The position numbers and the translations under genes are program-made. 64,000 nucleotides of DNA from Fasciola hepatica (lineage: Eukaryota; Platyhelminthes; Trematoda; Plagiorchiida; Fasciolidae), in assembly GCA_948099385.1 (NCBI GenBank), contig CANUEZ040000163.1:9991501-10055500 (forward strand), read 5' to 3'. Each line of letters opens with the position of its first letter. Position 1 is the first letter of the stretch. Positions 1-11,256 of this stretch are shown here, piece by piece. Below the pieces are notes generated by a model. It did no database searches, was not told the DNA's origin, and saw nothing but the letters and a program-made list of their open reading frames with translations.

Positions 1-114
1 CCAGCGGAACAAGGACCGGCTTCACGCATGACTGGCTGTACTGGAGTTTACTAGGAGTTACAGAACCGAAGGTAATGATCTGTTAGACGCACATACGTAT
101 AATCAGTAGATGTC

Positions 115-336
115 GTGATTTGTACTTTATTATTCCTTTTCTTCGACGACTTTCTAACATACAGAAGAAGGAAGTTCCAGTTCGTATCTACGCGACCACT
201 GAAGTCAACCCCATTTCAGTGCACAGTGATAACCGGTGAAATTACGATCACTATATCTTGCAAATGTGCCAGTAAAACTGTGGCCTCTCGAAAACTTAGT
301 AGAGCAGATTTAAAGTCAAACTGCAAAAGCCCATGA
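115..336 (+). pseudogene. Penelope-like element fragment, GIY-YIG-like region (degenerate)
   Basis: This 73-codon frame ends in a segment with two close cysteines followed by a basic, serine-rich stretch (CKCASK, then ASRKLS). That pattern resembles the start of the GIY-YIG nuclease domain in the clearer Penelope-like copies of this window at 57.2-57.7 kb and 48.0-48.4 kb, where the order is C-x-C/F-S-A, then IGRT or IGHT, then R-x-LS. The tyrosine and glycine core is lost here, so it cannot be an active nuclease. In Penelope-like elements this domain follows the reverse transcriptase and is thought to cut target DNA. No RT portion is visible nearby. The likeness is short and could be chance. 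Confidence 0.3.
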
Positions 337-3300
337 GCTTGGAATTTGTGGTGCACATTTTTAAAGGGGAGAGCGCTAGGAGGATATTCGTTCATCTCAT
401 GAAAGCAAATCACAAGACTAATTTTGCTAGAACCTCAACACTGAATATTATTTATCATAATCATAAAAGTATGTAGCTGTGCCGTAGTGCTATCATGTAA
501 AGCAAAAATCTGTTTTCGTCAGAAATCTGCATGCATGAGATTCGGTAATTTATGTAAGTCAATAATGTCAGATTATCGACGAGAACTACTTGAATTTCAC
601 AAGAGTTTAACCTTGCAGTGACGTTCGTGACACCTCGACAATTAGTTTGAATGATGATTTGTGAGTTATCCGCTTGATCAGCTGGCTATTTGAGGCAAAT
701 AAATGGATGAGCAACGGACACGTAAATGATAAAAACTAATCACGCATTGCTCAAATATACGGTGTAAAAGGGGAAGTCGATAAACGGTGCATGTTTGGCT
801 TGATATATCGGATATCTATCAATTGTTATTCGTCAGTAATAAACCTTCATGACTGAGATTAGTGCAAATTAGACAGGTTTTCAGAAACACGCATATAATC
901 TCCATTTTTTCGAATGTGTGCTTAATAAAGTGCTAAATATCCATCAGTGATATATCTGTTCATATGTTGTTTCATTTCTAGCTGTACAAAGAATGATGCC
1001 GAGGCTATGGAAGATCAGATGATATACGCTTCAAATCTCGCATATTACCGATGATAATAAAGGTCGCCAGTAAAATAATTTTTGACACTTTCTGAGGTGT
1101 ATCGGTCAGAGTAGACAAAAACGATGCAACGGAATTTGCCCATCGTGGAATCTACCACGTTTATTTCACGTGTTATTCCATTCAGCTAAAAATGAAAAAA
1201 ATACGTTTTCCATATCTGGTAATGTTTCGTCTAATAATAAACAAATCTACCTATCCTGCCTAATTCATCAAGTCACGCCAAGTCAGTGATGGCCTTATTC
1301 CCTCGTTTTGGAGGATTTTCATGAACTGGGCCATATCTCAAGGTATGGGAATACTTACGAGTTACGTAATTCTCATTCCACTGAACATTTCCATGCGCCT
1401 GTGGTGACTGTTACCGGATCAATGAAAAGAAGACCATGATAAGCGAAAACAGATTTGCGTCAAGAAGAAGTGCGGGTGAGCAGACACTTGAACTTCGAGT
1501 GCCTGCTTGATGTAGACACCGTTTCTCAAATTTCACTGCACAGAGGATGATGAATGTCTGAAAGTATTTTGGAAGTAAGATGGCCACGAACGGTAAAAGG
1601 TTCATCTGTTCTATTATCAACAAGTGTATCTGTGAATATTCAATGACATTTGTAGATATGGTTTATGCATTTTATTATCATGTTAGAATCGTTCTCTGAG
1701 GTGTTGGAGAATATAACTGGAGAGCAGTAAAACGAGCAGAGAGAACACATGTGGTCACAAATTTGTTACTCTACCTTAAAGGACAGCTTAAGTTGAACCC
1801 AAAACGGAATAGGAGGATGACGACAATTATATAATTTTGCACACTTTGTGCTAAAAATCCATGTACCATAATAGGTAAACGGGTAACGAAACATCATGAT
1901 ATTCATCCGTTAGTTACATTGGTGTGAGCTGGTAATTTGTAAAAAAGAAAAGGAAACCTGTTATAAGGAGTTCAATATGGTTGATCGGAGAGCACAGGAA
2001 ATAATACACCGTGCAATTTAAATGCATTCGAAGCAAAGGAGTGAGAAGAGGACAAGTGCTCGTTTTCGTCTACCTTTGAATAAATCAGTGAGAATCATCT
2101 GAGAGTCAGCACCATCAATTCCAAAAAAAGACATCGTCGGCTTATTTACAGTCTGTAAGCCTTCACGAGATAGGAACTTGTTCAAAGTACAAATAAGAGA
2201 ATTCCGACCGATCAAGAAGTGAAATGGCCTCTGCCAGAAAAGCAGTCTCAAATTGGTATGATACTATTTGAGGCAACACCACTTGTTTGGAGTACAGTGA
2301 GCAATACTGATCGACTGCGGCAACCAAATGCGTTTTTGTGGTCCAAAACACCATTCTGTCAGTCTCACATTTCGTATCCAATGCCGAAGATATTCAGTGG
2401 ACTAGTTAAGCTACGGCGTTTGGTGTGGAGCACGACAAACGGGTATGTGTTTTATACGAGAGACACCAAATGAACCCACTGTGCTGAAAGATTCTGGAAC
2501 AATTTGAGCATCATGTAAGTACAAGCAAATAGGTGGCATTCCCAAGGTTCCTTCTTTGCGTTAGATATTGTCTTTCTCAGTCTGGAAATGCCAAGGATTT
2601 TCAAACTTGTTGGACAATCACTGGAGATATTGGCTATTGGAACCAAAACCGTGTGAGTACAAACCCTGAGTATAACAGGTGATAGCTCATCCTGACCACA
2701 AGCGTTATTTACCTCCAATTTGCAAATTAAGGTGAATAGCTAAATGTCTGTGTACGACAGAGTGGTTGAGGAATAAAAACACGGAATCATCTGTTGAGAT
2801 AACAAGGATCGTTAAAGTAGCCAATTTTTTCAGCTGAGAATTTTATCCGAATAATAGTTCTGGATGGTATACCTAACAGATTGTACCCATTAGTCTCGTT
2901 ATACACTATCGAACATACTTCCAGGATACAGCAGTCGGAGCTGTTCAGAGGTGCTTGTGTTGAGTTAACCTTCACTTATTTGTGAGCGTATCCATGGTCC
3001 ATAGAAAACTAATGTCCTGTTGCATTGTATTTGAGCAAAACCCCCCAATTAAAACACATTTTACTGAAGGAACTCATGGGCTGAGTGCTTGTGGCATTCA
3101 GTATTTGCGTTCGTTTTCTCCTAATTTCACTCACTATGTACTGCACAGCTAATTTGTCGTGTTATGTTCTGAGCTTTCAATGGACGGCGTGAACAATTGG
3201 TCTCGACTTGCTACTTATGGTATATCAGTTGGCTAACGTTAATTAATAGGCTATCGGCGTGAAGATCAAACGACAGCTTTCCCCGTGTAAGAGAAAAGTG

Positions 3301-3513
3301 ACATTCAAAGAAAGAGCAGAACAATATCACATTTTAAGGCAAAGTCCGATTTCTACTTATTCGAGCTGATTCGTTTGGAAACACGCAAAGATGCTCGGCT
3401 GATTAATCTTTGAGGAAAAAACGCTTCGGACTGCTCAAACATTGTTGATCAGCCGTAAATTTGAGTTCATTTTAGGGCGATGTCGTACAGATCATTAGTT
3501 GATGAACCTGCTT
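337..3513. other. Stretch with no recognisable gene
   Basis: Only short open frames under 90 codons occur, with no recognised domain, repeat pair or RNA gene. Composition is AT-rich, like the rest of the window. It may be intergenic or intronic. A partner in the inverted duplication, if any, would lie beyond the right end of the window. Confidence 0.5.
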
Positions 3514-3658
3514 GGCAGGCGCGAACTGATGGAGAACTTTACTCCACAGAGGTTCTCGCCACTTTCTAACACCTTGCATTATGAGAAAATTGTTTTTCGT
3601 ATGATTGTGTTCATTGGTTGACTGAAGTTGGTACCCTCTGTTTCCACATGCGCTCACC
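3514..3658 (+). repeat. Dispersed repeat shared with the upstream part of the 48-50 kb Penelope-like element
   Basis: The reverse complement of this stretch aligns with 49,599-49,735, including a 16-base exact block around AATGAACACAATCATA and a near-exact block ending CAAGGTGTTA. Translated on the plus strand it gives EL-M-ENFT, RFS, NTL, EK and MIVFI. The corresponding minus-strand frame at 49.6-49.8 kb gives EL-I-ENFT, RFS, NTL, EK and MIVFI, so the shared frame was once coding. At 49.7 kb it lies upstream of the Penelope-type RT, so this is probably a 5' fragment of the same or a related element. Confidence 0.45.
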
Positions 3659-4410
3659 ATGTAGACTTGTGATAACCGACTTCCGTCTTTAGATCTTTTA
3701 CTCAAGAAAATTTTCGCGACTACCTGACATCCCACAGATTGCTAATCATGCACTTACAGTGAAACGTGGATTGCTGGGAGGTATATTTCTATTGAGGGTG
3801 AGCAGGAAACCAGCGTATAACAATATCCGTTCAAAAATTGGGACTGTATAACAAGCAGCTCCCGTTTTACTTTTGCGAACGAGTAAGCTGACGGTTAGTG
3901 TGTATTCGTCTACAGTGCAACTCAACCACATATGCGCTGCCTTCATTAACTGAGGCTTTATCTCGATGTAGATTAGTTGCCATCTATGAAAGACTGTCTG
4001 ATTGATGCACACATGTGTACCTGTCACCTTATCTTGGGTAGAGTAATGAGAGTAAGGTGAAAGGTTTAATAAACTTAGTCCACCCAGCGCATTTACCAAA
4101 TCAATTTATTCCGTAGATCAAAGTGGAATGGGTTGAACCTTCCAAGTTAAAAATCGATGAAGCTAAATGCTACACTCTTTGATGCTCTACCCGTGCGTTA
4201 AGTTGAACCGACTGCCATTTCAATGTAAAATGAATAGAGCAGCTAAGTAAAAATTGTAGGGTAGAACAAAACGAGAACCGAGTTTGATTATTCATGAGTT
4301 CCAGCTGAAGGCAATCGTTCTGTTATCCTAGGAAAGACAGTGATCTTAATTTCGTACACGGCTTACACACATTTCATGCATCGCTGTCTACCATCAAAGT
4401 GACCGTCTTT

Positions 4411-4482
4411 GGTGAGGCTCAAACCCCTGATCTCCGGGTTTCTAATCATTCGGTCTCAATCAACCACTTGACCAGCCGACCA
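4411..4482 (-). repeat. tRNA-derived SINE, second type (Ser/Leu-tRNA-like head)
   Basis: Read on the minus strand, TGGTCAAGTGG fits the RNA polymerase III A box, and a B-box-like GGTTTGAGCCT follows. Between them lies a TTAGAAACC segment like the anticodon region of a type II tRNA. The same arrangement occurs at 39,632-39,701 and, truncated, at 38,242-38,281. The A box is intact, but the B box departs from consensus, so this is a decayed SINE head and not a tRNA gene. Confidence 0.45.
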
Positions 4483-5455
4483 CCCCTGGACAACAGGCCC
4501 CACAGAAGGGTGAGTAGACATGGAGTTGGGGGAAATGGAAATTATTCTAACTAGTTGAATAAACATTATTATCATACGGCTTTTCACCTCTTGACCAGAT
4601 AATGAGCTGGCGCAACCACGAAGTGAGGAAGATACGTTTATTAATATTATTTATTTCAGATGAACCGTAGTTCCAATTATTGATATACACATTTTGGCTG
4701 GCCCATTTTTCTCCTCAGAGACGCAGGAAAACAATAGTGCAAGTAGCTTGTATAATAAAATGATCATCGAAAGATTGATTGCATTGTAAACTGGGCAGTG
4801 GTTTGTTGAATCCATGGGCGAAAGTATTTGTTACTACAATATGGTCACCCAGTCGATATACGGTAGGTACATCGCTTGTAATAACTGTGTAGTTAAGCAA
4901 GTTTTTATTGTGTGTAGTGAACCACTATGTGTCACTGTCTTTCTGTGGAGTGGCTATCCCAATGACTGCCCTATCATCGCGCTCCCATTTATTAGGTTCA
5001 GCTGATACAAAATCACATTTCACAATCCTCACGATTCTCTTTGGATAAAAAATCAGCAACTTCGCATCGGGAACAGTTACTTATAAATGTTCCATTCTAA
5101 GAAAACCATCATGTTTATCCCTACCAGACCTTAACAATGGCACCGGTAAAGTGATCACATGTAGGTTCAAATAATTATCTGAATCAAATAGACAATAAAC
5201 CTTCAATAAACGGAACGACAGGTTTCATTCGCCGATTCTGTTTGCACCTGATGAGGAAACAAGCCACAGTGGTAGAGATATCTTTGGCAAAAATCGCATC
5301 AATTTATGTCCCATTTTGATTAGATTCAAGATCTGCGTACACTAACGGGCAAGCGTTTCTACTTTGTCTGATAACAAAGATATGCAATTCTCCGAACAAT
5401 TCCATTGTAACATGATTAGCTTCACAAAATGCCAACTCAAAGTATTTGATAACAG

Positions 5456-5659
5456 GATGTACTCAATGAGTTGCCCTTTGCTACTGACGATTCGTTCGAT
5501 GACGTAAACAGTGAACATCTAAGAGACTCTTATAGAACTAAGGGATATTCTGCGGCGTTTAGTTCAAGGAACTTAAACGACGAGAATGCGGATGCACATA
5601 CAATATTCAACTATAGTTCGACGGATGTGGATATCTTCAAAAGGACTGGATCACAATAA
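5456..5659 (+). CDS. Candidate exon or short frame retained in both arms
   Basis: An open frame of 67 codons, rich in Ser, Asp and Asn, follows a splice-acceptor-like TTTGATAACAG and ends in TAA. The reverse-complement copy at 63,031-63,234 keeps the frame open. Between the copies I count about twelve base changes, nearly all of them amino-acid changing (for example S to L, D to V, R to G, K to T). That gives no sign of purifying selection since duplication. No family is recognised. It may be an exon of a duplicated gene fragment, now drifting, or an old element frame. Confidence 0.25.
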   Translation, partial: DVLNELPFATDDSFDDVNSEHLRDSYRTKGYSAAFSSRNLNDENADAHTIFNYSSTDVDIFKRTGSQ

Positions 5660-6492
5660 GGCATCATTAGGTTGCACAAGTGATTGTGCCCAATGCCAAG
5701 TATTTGATTTCGAGTGCATTCCGATTTTGAAAACTACTTATACGGTAACTTGGACATTTCAGCCTAAAAGGTTGTGTGTTGTTGTGTACAGTCCACCAAG
5801 TTGTCATATGCTGAATGGATTCCTGTAACAGATCACACTTTCAGATATTTTATTCCACTTACTGGATTGCTGTAAAAACGTTTGTTTCTTTCTTAGTGGC
5901 GTGGATCTTTTTTTATTTCAGTGCATCTCTCCACCAATCACAAGAAATAACTTCTAGAGAAATAATAATTCCGCGGAGATTTCATCCCAACGATTCAGAA
6001 AAAGCAAGCTTTACAGTGTTTCCCGGAGAAGGATATGCTTTTCCAACCTACTGGATAAAATAAAAAAGGAGAAACCTTTTGTTTCTTGAGAAGCTGTATT
6101 GAAGAACGGGATAAATGCAGAATAAAATCTATTCACCAAGCATTCTTGATGATGACCGTCCATCTATCTGGTCCGTGCCGAGGAAAAAACAAAACAGAAA
6201 TGATAAAGGGTCCCGCTTTAGGTTCTGAAACTTTTACAATTTTATTTTGTCCTATAGTTGCCACTTTGGTATAAGTTCCTCAGTGTACCCCATTATTTCG
6301 AAGTGCACATCAATCGAGCACTTTTGACGACACATTCGATCCCATTTCAACACTAGATACCACCGATTTTATAGGAAACATGTAAGTACGCAAGTTTTCT
6401 AATTTTTGAGGAGTAAATTGGCATTGGTCAAGCACCATGCAGGTGGAACATTTTGGGCTTAGACGGAAGTCGAGTTCTCAAGTAATACATCA

Positions 6493-6675
6493 ATGAGTGT
6501 TCCGCTAGTTATATCGTCTAATATCTTAAAGTATCTGATTCGAAATACATATAAAAACCTATTCAATGTGCTAGTGGCTGTGCTGTTTTGTTACACAACG
6601 AAGTTCATTGTGGCTGGCAACTTCAACAGCTCAAATTTGACATTCCACATTATTATCTCCCTTCATAGTATTTGA
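6493..6675 (+). pseudogene. Non-LTR retrotransposon endonuclease-like remnant
   Basis: The frame contains LF-x-VL-x-AV, a gap, then TKFIVAGNFNSS. This resembles the segment of apurinic-type endonucleases of CR1/RTE-like retrotransposons that leads into the conserved GDFN motif, with the catalytic Asp replaced by Asn. No RT follows, so only a short remnant is present. The right-arm copy near 62,052-62,197 carries the same motif, so the remnant predates the inverted duplication. It could be chance resemblance, but the residues around the motif fit the family. Confidence 0.35.
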
Positions 6676-7569
6676 CTTTTTCCCACCAAAGATTATTGAG
6701 TGAACTTTCTTTCATGTTTACATGTAATTTCCATCTACACCTGATGAGCTTGCTGCTAAATCTTTCCCCAAAACTGTTATGAACTGTCATCACAAGAGCT
6801 CCCAGTCCACAACGTGTGTTTATGTAAGTTGGATGAACACTTTATTCATTTGTTGCACTTGCCTAATCTTTTTACAATCTAGATAAATCTCTACAATTTG
6901 ATGCAACTGAAAGTTATTCCAGGCAATTTGGTGAAACATGTTATCCACGAGCGAATATTATGATGCATCTAGACTGTTTTGATTATGAGAAACCAAGAAA
7001 ATCGCGGGTAATGAAATAAGGAGCATTTAGTTCACAATCCAAGTCGGCGGTGAAACTAGTCAATCTGTACATCGGACGATTACTCGTTTACTCTGACCTA
7101 ATCTATCGTAGTATCTTACTCGCTATCAAGTGGTATTGCTAGTTATGGAATGCACTGACAAGTCCATGGGACCACGCTTTTCGAACATTTTACGTGAGAC
7201 GAAAACCATAAATTGGGCAGTTCCTCTTTTCTAAAAAATTGTCGAATCATAAGTTGCACAACATTTCTGGTTTTCTGGGCGACATCAGAAGTCTATGAGT
7301 TGAAATCACTGAATAATCATAGAATTTCCGAACTCGATGGTCTCGGTTCGTCCTAGCTTTCTTAGTTACCGCAATGACTCCTGTTCTCCTCAATATTTGC
7401 TCAAAATATGCCGAAATAAAAACTTCTGCAACAGCTGGCGTGAAGTTAACATTACTGCAATACAATAGAAGGAGACAAAATTTTGCATCCACTCGCATCT
7501 ATTTGGTCTCACTCTGAAATGACAAGTCGATTGATACTGGTGATTGTAAGACAACTCTCGTTATTTCGA

Positions 7570-7895
7570 ATGTAAATAGGTTTGTAATGGAAAATCCACT
7601 TGCATTCACATGGAAAAATCGGGCACCACGAACCGGAATCGGATCGGCGACCCTCCGCATACCGGGCATATGCTCTACCAGCTGATCTATCGCGGTCTGA
7701 ACAGTCCGGTGTGAATCCCGCTAGTGAATATACAACAAGGCTCCAACCATTATTCCAATGATACACAGTGTCTGTCCTGGTTTTAATCACTGAGCTTGCC
7801 TCGTCGGTCGCTTCCGAATGGAACGAACAGCACACGGATGAACGTGATCCATCGGGCATTGAAATATATCTAGAGAATTTACTGTTGGCATAAGG
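7570..7895 (-). repeat. tRNA-derived SINE copy L1
   Basis: On the minus strand a tRNA-like body (7,621-7,697) has an A-box-like TAGATCAGCTGG and a B-box-like GATCCGATTCC. It is preceded by a body containing ATCACGTTCATCCGTG and ending CACACCGGACTG, and followed by a tail containing TTTTCCATTAC. The same unit recurs at 8,034-8,380, 60,345-60,655 and 60,840-61,110. The tRNA part shows single-base departures from consensus and lies inside a longer repeated unit, so it is a SINE and not a functional tRNA. Confidence 0.7.
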
Positions 7896-7917
7896 AGCCT
7901 GAATGGTATGTAATGGA

Positions 7918-7992
7918 AAATTCATTTCAATTCACATCGAAAAGTCGGACGCCGCGAGCCGGAATCGAACCGGCGACCCTCTGCATACCGAG
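7918..7992 (-). repeat. tRNA-derived SINE copy L2, 3' half only
   Basis: On the minus strand the sequence starts inside the tRNA-like body at a (TA)n array and reads GGTCGCCGGTTCGATTCC (consensus B box), then the common tail. The 5' half is missing, with the (TA)n array taking its place. It runs into copy L1 in the same orientation. The right-arm counterpart is 60,709-60,790. Confidence 0.65.

Positions 7993-8035
<43 letters not shown>
7993..8035. repeat. (TA)n microsatellite between head-to-head SINE copies
   Basis: About 43 bases of nearly pure TA. SINE copy L2 leaves it leftwards and copy L3 leaves it rightwards. The right-arm counterpart at 60,656-60,707 is somewhat longer, so the array length has changed since the duplication. 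Confidence 0.9.
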
Positions 8036-8037
<2 letters not shown>

Positions 8038-8380
8038 CAATGTCTGATAGGTCACTTTCATCCGTGTGCTGTTCGTTCCATTCGGAAGTGACCGACGAGG
8101 CTAGCCCAATGAATAAAACCAAGACAGATATCGTGTATCATCGAAATAGTGGATGAAGCCTTGTCGTATATTCACTGGAGGTATTCACACCGAACTGCCC
8201 AGACCGCGATAGCTCAGCTGGTAGGGCAACTGCCCGGTGAGAGGAGGGTCGCCGGTTCAATTCCGGCTCTTGGCGTCCGACTTTTCGATTTGAATGAAAG
8301 TGGATTTTCCATAACATCCGATTCAAGCTCCTCGTGCCGACGGTAAATTCTCTGAATAATAAAGTTTGTCTATGGAAAAG
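8034..8380 (+). repeat. tRNA-derived SINE copy L3
   Basis: The tRNA-like body at 8,202-8,280 has a full-consensus A box (TAGCTCAGCTGG) and a full-consensus B box (GGTTCAATTCC) at near-tRNA spacing, so RNA polymerase III transcription is possible. The 5' body includes CATCCGTGTGCTGTTCGTTC, and the 3' tail ends near AATAATAAAG. The copy at 60,345-60,655 in the right arm is its duplicate. Confidence 0.72.
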
Positions 8381-8812
8381 ATGGCTATAATTTGGTTTTG
8401 TCGGGTATTCCATCCATCAGATGGTGTCGCTGATTGATCATCATGCGAAACTTGTTCTCTCTTTTATTCGGCATCATAATAAAACTGCCCAATTCCTAAA
8501 TAGAGTGCTCTCTTACACCAAATGGTAGCACGGATTTTTTTTGATTGACCAAGACATTATTTCACGACTTTGTCTCAGTTCACTGAGGCTATTAGCTACA
8601 AGTCCTCTGCGGTTTCTAATAATACCGTTAACTTGCAAACTGTTATCTTTTAATCTTTTTTGTTCACTTTTCGCGTGTGTGATTTTCTCTCTACTATGTC
8701 ATTCTTTACTTTTGAACACGCCAACGATGATGCCGTTGGTTTCACATCTCGAAACAGGGTTAACGTCAGTTTTCTAAGGGGAATCAATCTCTATGATGAT
8801 GGAATAGCATAA

Positions 8813-9022
8813 CGCCGCCTGTTTGGCACCTATTATCCACCAATGTGCACAAGTGATGCTTTAGAGTTAATGGTCGATGTGTATAATAATCAAATGTGCA
8901 ATATTCAGGACAGGAGATTGAAGAGTCGGATGAAAGCAACGGCAATTATAGCTCGCTGGAATGAGCAAACCCCAGGTGAACCCATTGTGTACGCTATACT
9001 AATTGAGATGTTAGAAGGCTGA
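8813..9022 (+). CDS. Unrecognised frame conserved in both arms (weak death-domain-like C-terminus)
   Basis: Seventy codons are open from a shared upstream TAA to a shared TGA. The sequence includes TSDALELMVDVYN and ends with ARWNEQTPGEP, VY and a final LEG. The spacing of the Trp, the G-x-P turn and the last hydrophobic helix faintly recalls helices 5-6 of death domains, but the residues before it do not settle this. The right-arm copy (59,676-59,885) is also open, with about eleven amino-acid changes and five silent ones. That ratio suggests weak or no constraint. It may be the last exon of a duplicated gene fragment. Confidence 0.28.
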   Translation, partial: RRLFGTYYPPMCTSDALELMVDVYNNQMCNIQDRRLKSRMKATAIIARWNEQTPGEPIVYAILIEMLEG

Positions 9023-9135
9023 TAATTTTCATCTCTCCCTTGAGTACTGTATGTGTTCCCAACCATCTACGTCCAAGCCATTTCATTTTTATGTGTTCAA
9101 TCACAGGGTGTGTTGTAGTTTTTCTGGTCTGCTAG

Positions 9136-9314
9136 TCTAAAACTGTGCTTCGGATCAAAACAAAACTGCAATTTATACCAACCTGAGTTAATAAATTTCG
9201 TGGAAGATATCCATTCTAATTCGTGGTCACGGTTGTGTGATATAATACATTCTGATGAAACAAACCCGATACATGAATCTCGCTTTCACAGTATCCCCCA
9301 CTCAACTACAAGCG
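9136..9314 (+). CDS. Candidate internal exon (left-arm copy)
   Basis: The frame follows a pyrimidine-rich acceptor (TTTTTCTGGTCTGCTAG) and reaches a donor-like AGCG/GTAAAT, with one unpaired base at the 5' end. It reads LKLCFGSKQNCNL, then a hydrophilic segment containing FVEDIHSNSWSRLCDIIHSD and SRFHSIPHSTTS. No family is recognised. The right-arm copy has lost one A in the AAAACAAAA run and is shifted in this frame. Either the left copy is the less damaged one or the frame is fortuitous. Confidence 0.28.
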
Positions 9315-10339
9315 GTAAATTTATATTGATTTCTTCTCGAATCATATTTTCCGTAACTTGTTTGTTTCATTACCGTTTTTACTCTATCTCATTTCGTTTA
9401 CATCACCAAAACGTTCATTGAAAAGTTGGTCTTTTTGGTTAGATAGGCTGTTTCCTTTCTAGGCCAAAATCAGAACCAAATGTGTTCCCGCGGGTAACGT
9501 GTCTCTCGTCTCAGTTTGACGAGAAATGTTTATTGCGTATTATATCCATCAATTTCCTTGTAACTATCGGACAACCTCTACCAGTGACGTTACTGAAAAA
9601 CTTTATTATCGCTAATAGAATGTTATTGCAGAAGTAGAATACATGATAAGTGGATAACAAACATTTCAACAAAGTGGGCCTTAACATCAACATAAACATG
9701 ACTTTCGAGAAAAGGATGGAAAATAAGGCACCTCGAAGGTCGAATGACAAATCGCTCGAAATATTGTCTAACAGAAGCAACCTGTATTATAGATGAATCT
9801 ATCATGGCCATCAGTTTGTGATACGTTTATGTAACTATCAATACCATACTACTGACAAGACCATCATGGAAAATGACAGGTCTCGTAATTCCAATGAGAA
9901 CATCACTATATGAGTATAGAGTAGTCATTGATAATCATGAAATTGATCAGATTTTTAAAAATATAAGCTTAAGAATCAATGAAATTGGCCAAATTTAGGC
10001 CAATATGACACATGGGATTATATGTTTCACATGTTCTGTATCTCAAGTAGTTTGTTGTTTGATCACAACTTCACGTTATTCTCAAGGACCACATGTATGG
10101 TAATTGTAGAGTAAGTTGATTGCATTGTTCAGTTCACGGCAAACTACAGCGTTACTGTTTGATGGTACCGTACAGGAGGGTAAGTGAAAACGGTTTGTAA
10201 AAGAAGTTGGTCATGGTCCGACAAGAACATTTGGTATTGTGTTACTCAATCATCAAGGACATGGCACCACAACTCAATGGTTGATTCACTTCCAAACGAA
10301 AGTTAAAACGCAAATTGCACGATATGTATCCTAGATCGT

Positions 10340-10594
10340 TTGGATGTATCAGTGGTTCAAATAACTGTGTTCGTTGTAGCTCAGGTTATTGGTTGCCATT
10401 GTGTTCTGATCGCTGATGTTGGCGTCGAAGCATTCACTGACGACGTCACCTTGACCAATGATGAAATGTTCGTGATCCAAACGCCAAGCTCAACGACGAA
10501 AACATCATGGAATTTCGTTGTGTGTTTACAAAGTGCACAGTGCAGTATATGTGGTTATTTTTATAGAGAAGAGAATGAAAAAAAATATTTCTGA
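10340..10594 (+). CDS. Short unrecognised frame, also open in the right arm
   Basis: Eighty-four codons start with a hydrophobic stretch (VVQITVFVVAQVIGCHCVLI) that could be a signal or membrane segment. An acidic and threonine-rich part follows. The right-arm copy (58,188-58,388) is open for 66 codons with a few substitutions. There is no Kozak-like context, splice signal or family match, so this may be a chance frame. Confidence 0.12.
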   Translation: MDVSVVQITVFVVAQVIGCHCVLIADVGVEAFTDDVTLTNDEMFVIQTPSSTTKTSWNFVVCLQSAQCSICGYFYREENEKKYF

Positions 10595-10777
10595 ACAAAG
10601 GTAAAATCAGACTACCCACGCATACATATATATGTCTATCGAATGAACACAGAAATTATTACCCTTCGTTATCACGACGATGATAAACTGATCACAATTT
10701 CGCTTTGTTTGCACAGTTTTTGGAGATACGTACGGATCAGCAGGGTCTCAGTATATCTGATTAGTTTGATACTCTTT

Positions 10778-11113
10778 TTAAAGTAGAGCAGTTTGAAGGC
10801 CCGATCTACAGTAGTCTTTGATCTGATTGACCATTTTCCCGGTTGATGATGCGAGGGCCGTGAAATTATTATTCATTCTTCTGAAACCACCATGAAATGT
10901 GCGCAATCGTTTGATGACGTAAGTGCTTTCCATTTTGCCTATGTAAGTGACTGAGCATTCACAATTCAGTTGGTATATTCGGTTTGATATGGCTTGGATA
11001 GGCAACGGGTTTTCCATTATTGGACTAGTTAACCGAATAACCGTAACTCTAATTACTGGATCAGCTGTAAAGTAGGTGCGGCTGACATTTGCTTGCAAAG
11101 GTTTTCTGATCAA
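10778..11113 (-). pseudogene. Penelope-like element fragment with GIY-YIG domain (left arm)
   Basis: The minus-strand frame contains NRIYQLNCECSVTYIG followed by a basic helix region. This is the Y-x(4)-C-x-C, YIG pattern of the GIY-YIG endonuclease found C-terminal to the RT in Penelope-like elements. No RT part is present here. The fragment lies between a (TA)n array and a point (about 10,806) where left and right arms stop matching. The right arm has a different Penelope-like fragment at the equivalent place, in the opposite orientation relative to the arm. Confidence 0.55.
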
Positions 11114-11208
11114 CTTACACTACAAACACTTTGAGGGAATAGTGTATATTCTAACACTAGTTGTAGGTGAACATATGTCTTTGATGATTTCATTCCCAAG
11201 CTAATACA

Positions 11209-11211
<3 letters not shown>

Positions 11212-11256
<45 letters not shown>
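11212..11256. repeat. (TA)n microsatellite
   Basis: About 45 bases of TA adjoining the Penelope-like block. The right-arm counterpart is 56,945-56,988 at nearly the same length. Confidence 0.9.

Noticed and set aside
5240..5265. CTGATGAG motifs (also near 6,740) as hammerhead ribozyme cores, known in some fluke SINEs
   Set aside because: No matching GAAA segment with complementary helices was found at suitable spacing.
8202..8280. A functional tRNA gene
   Set aside because: Boxes fit, but the sequence sits inside a longer repeated unit with several copies, and the acceptor stem ends do not pair convincingly.
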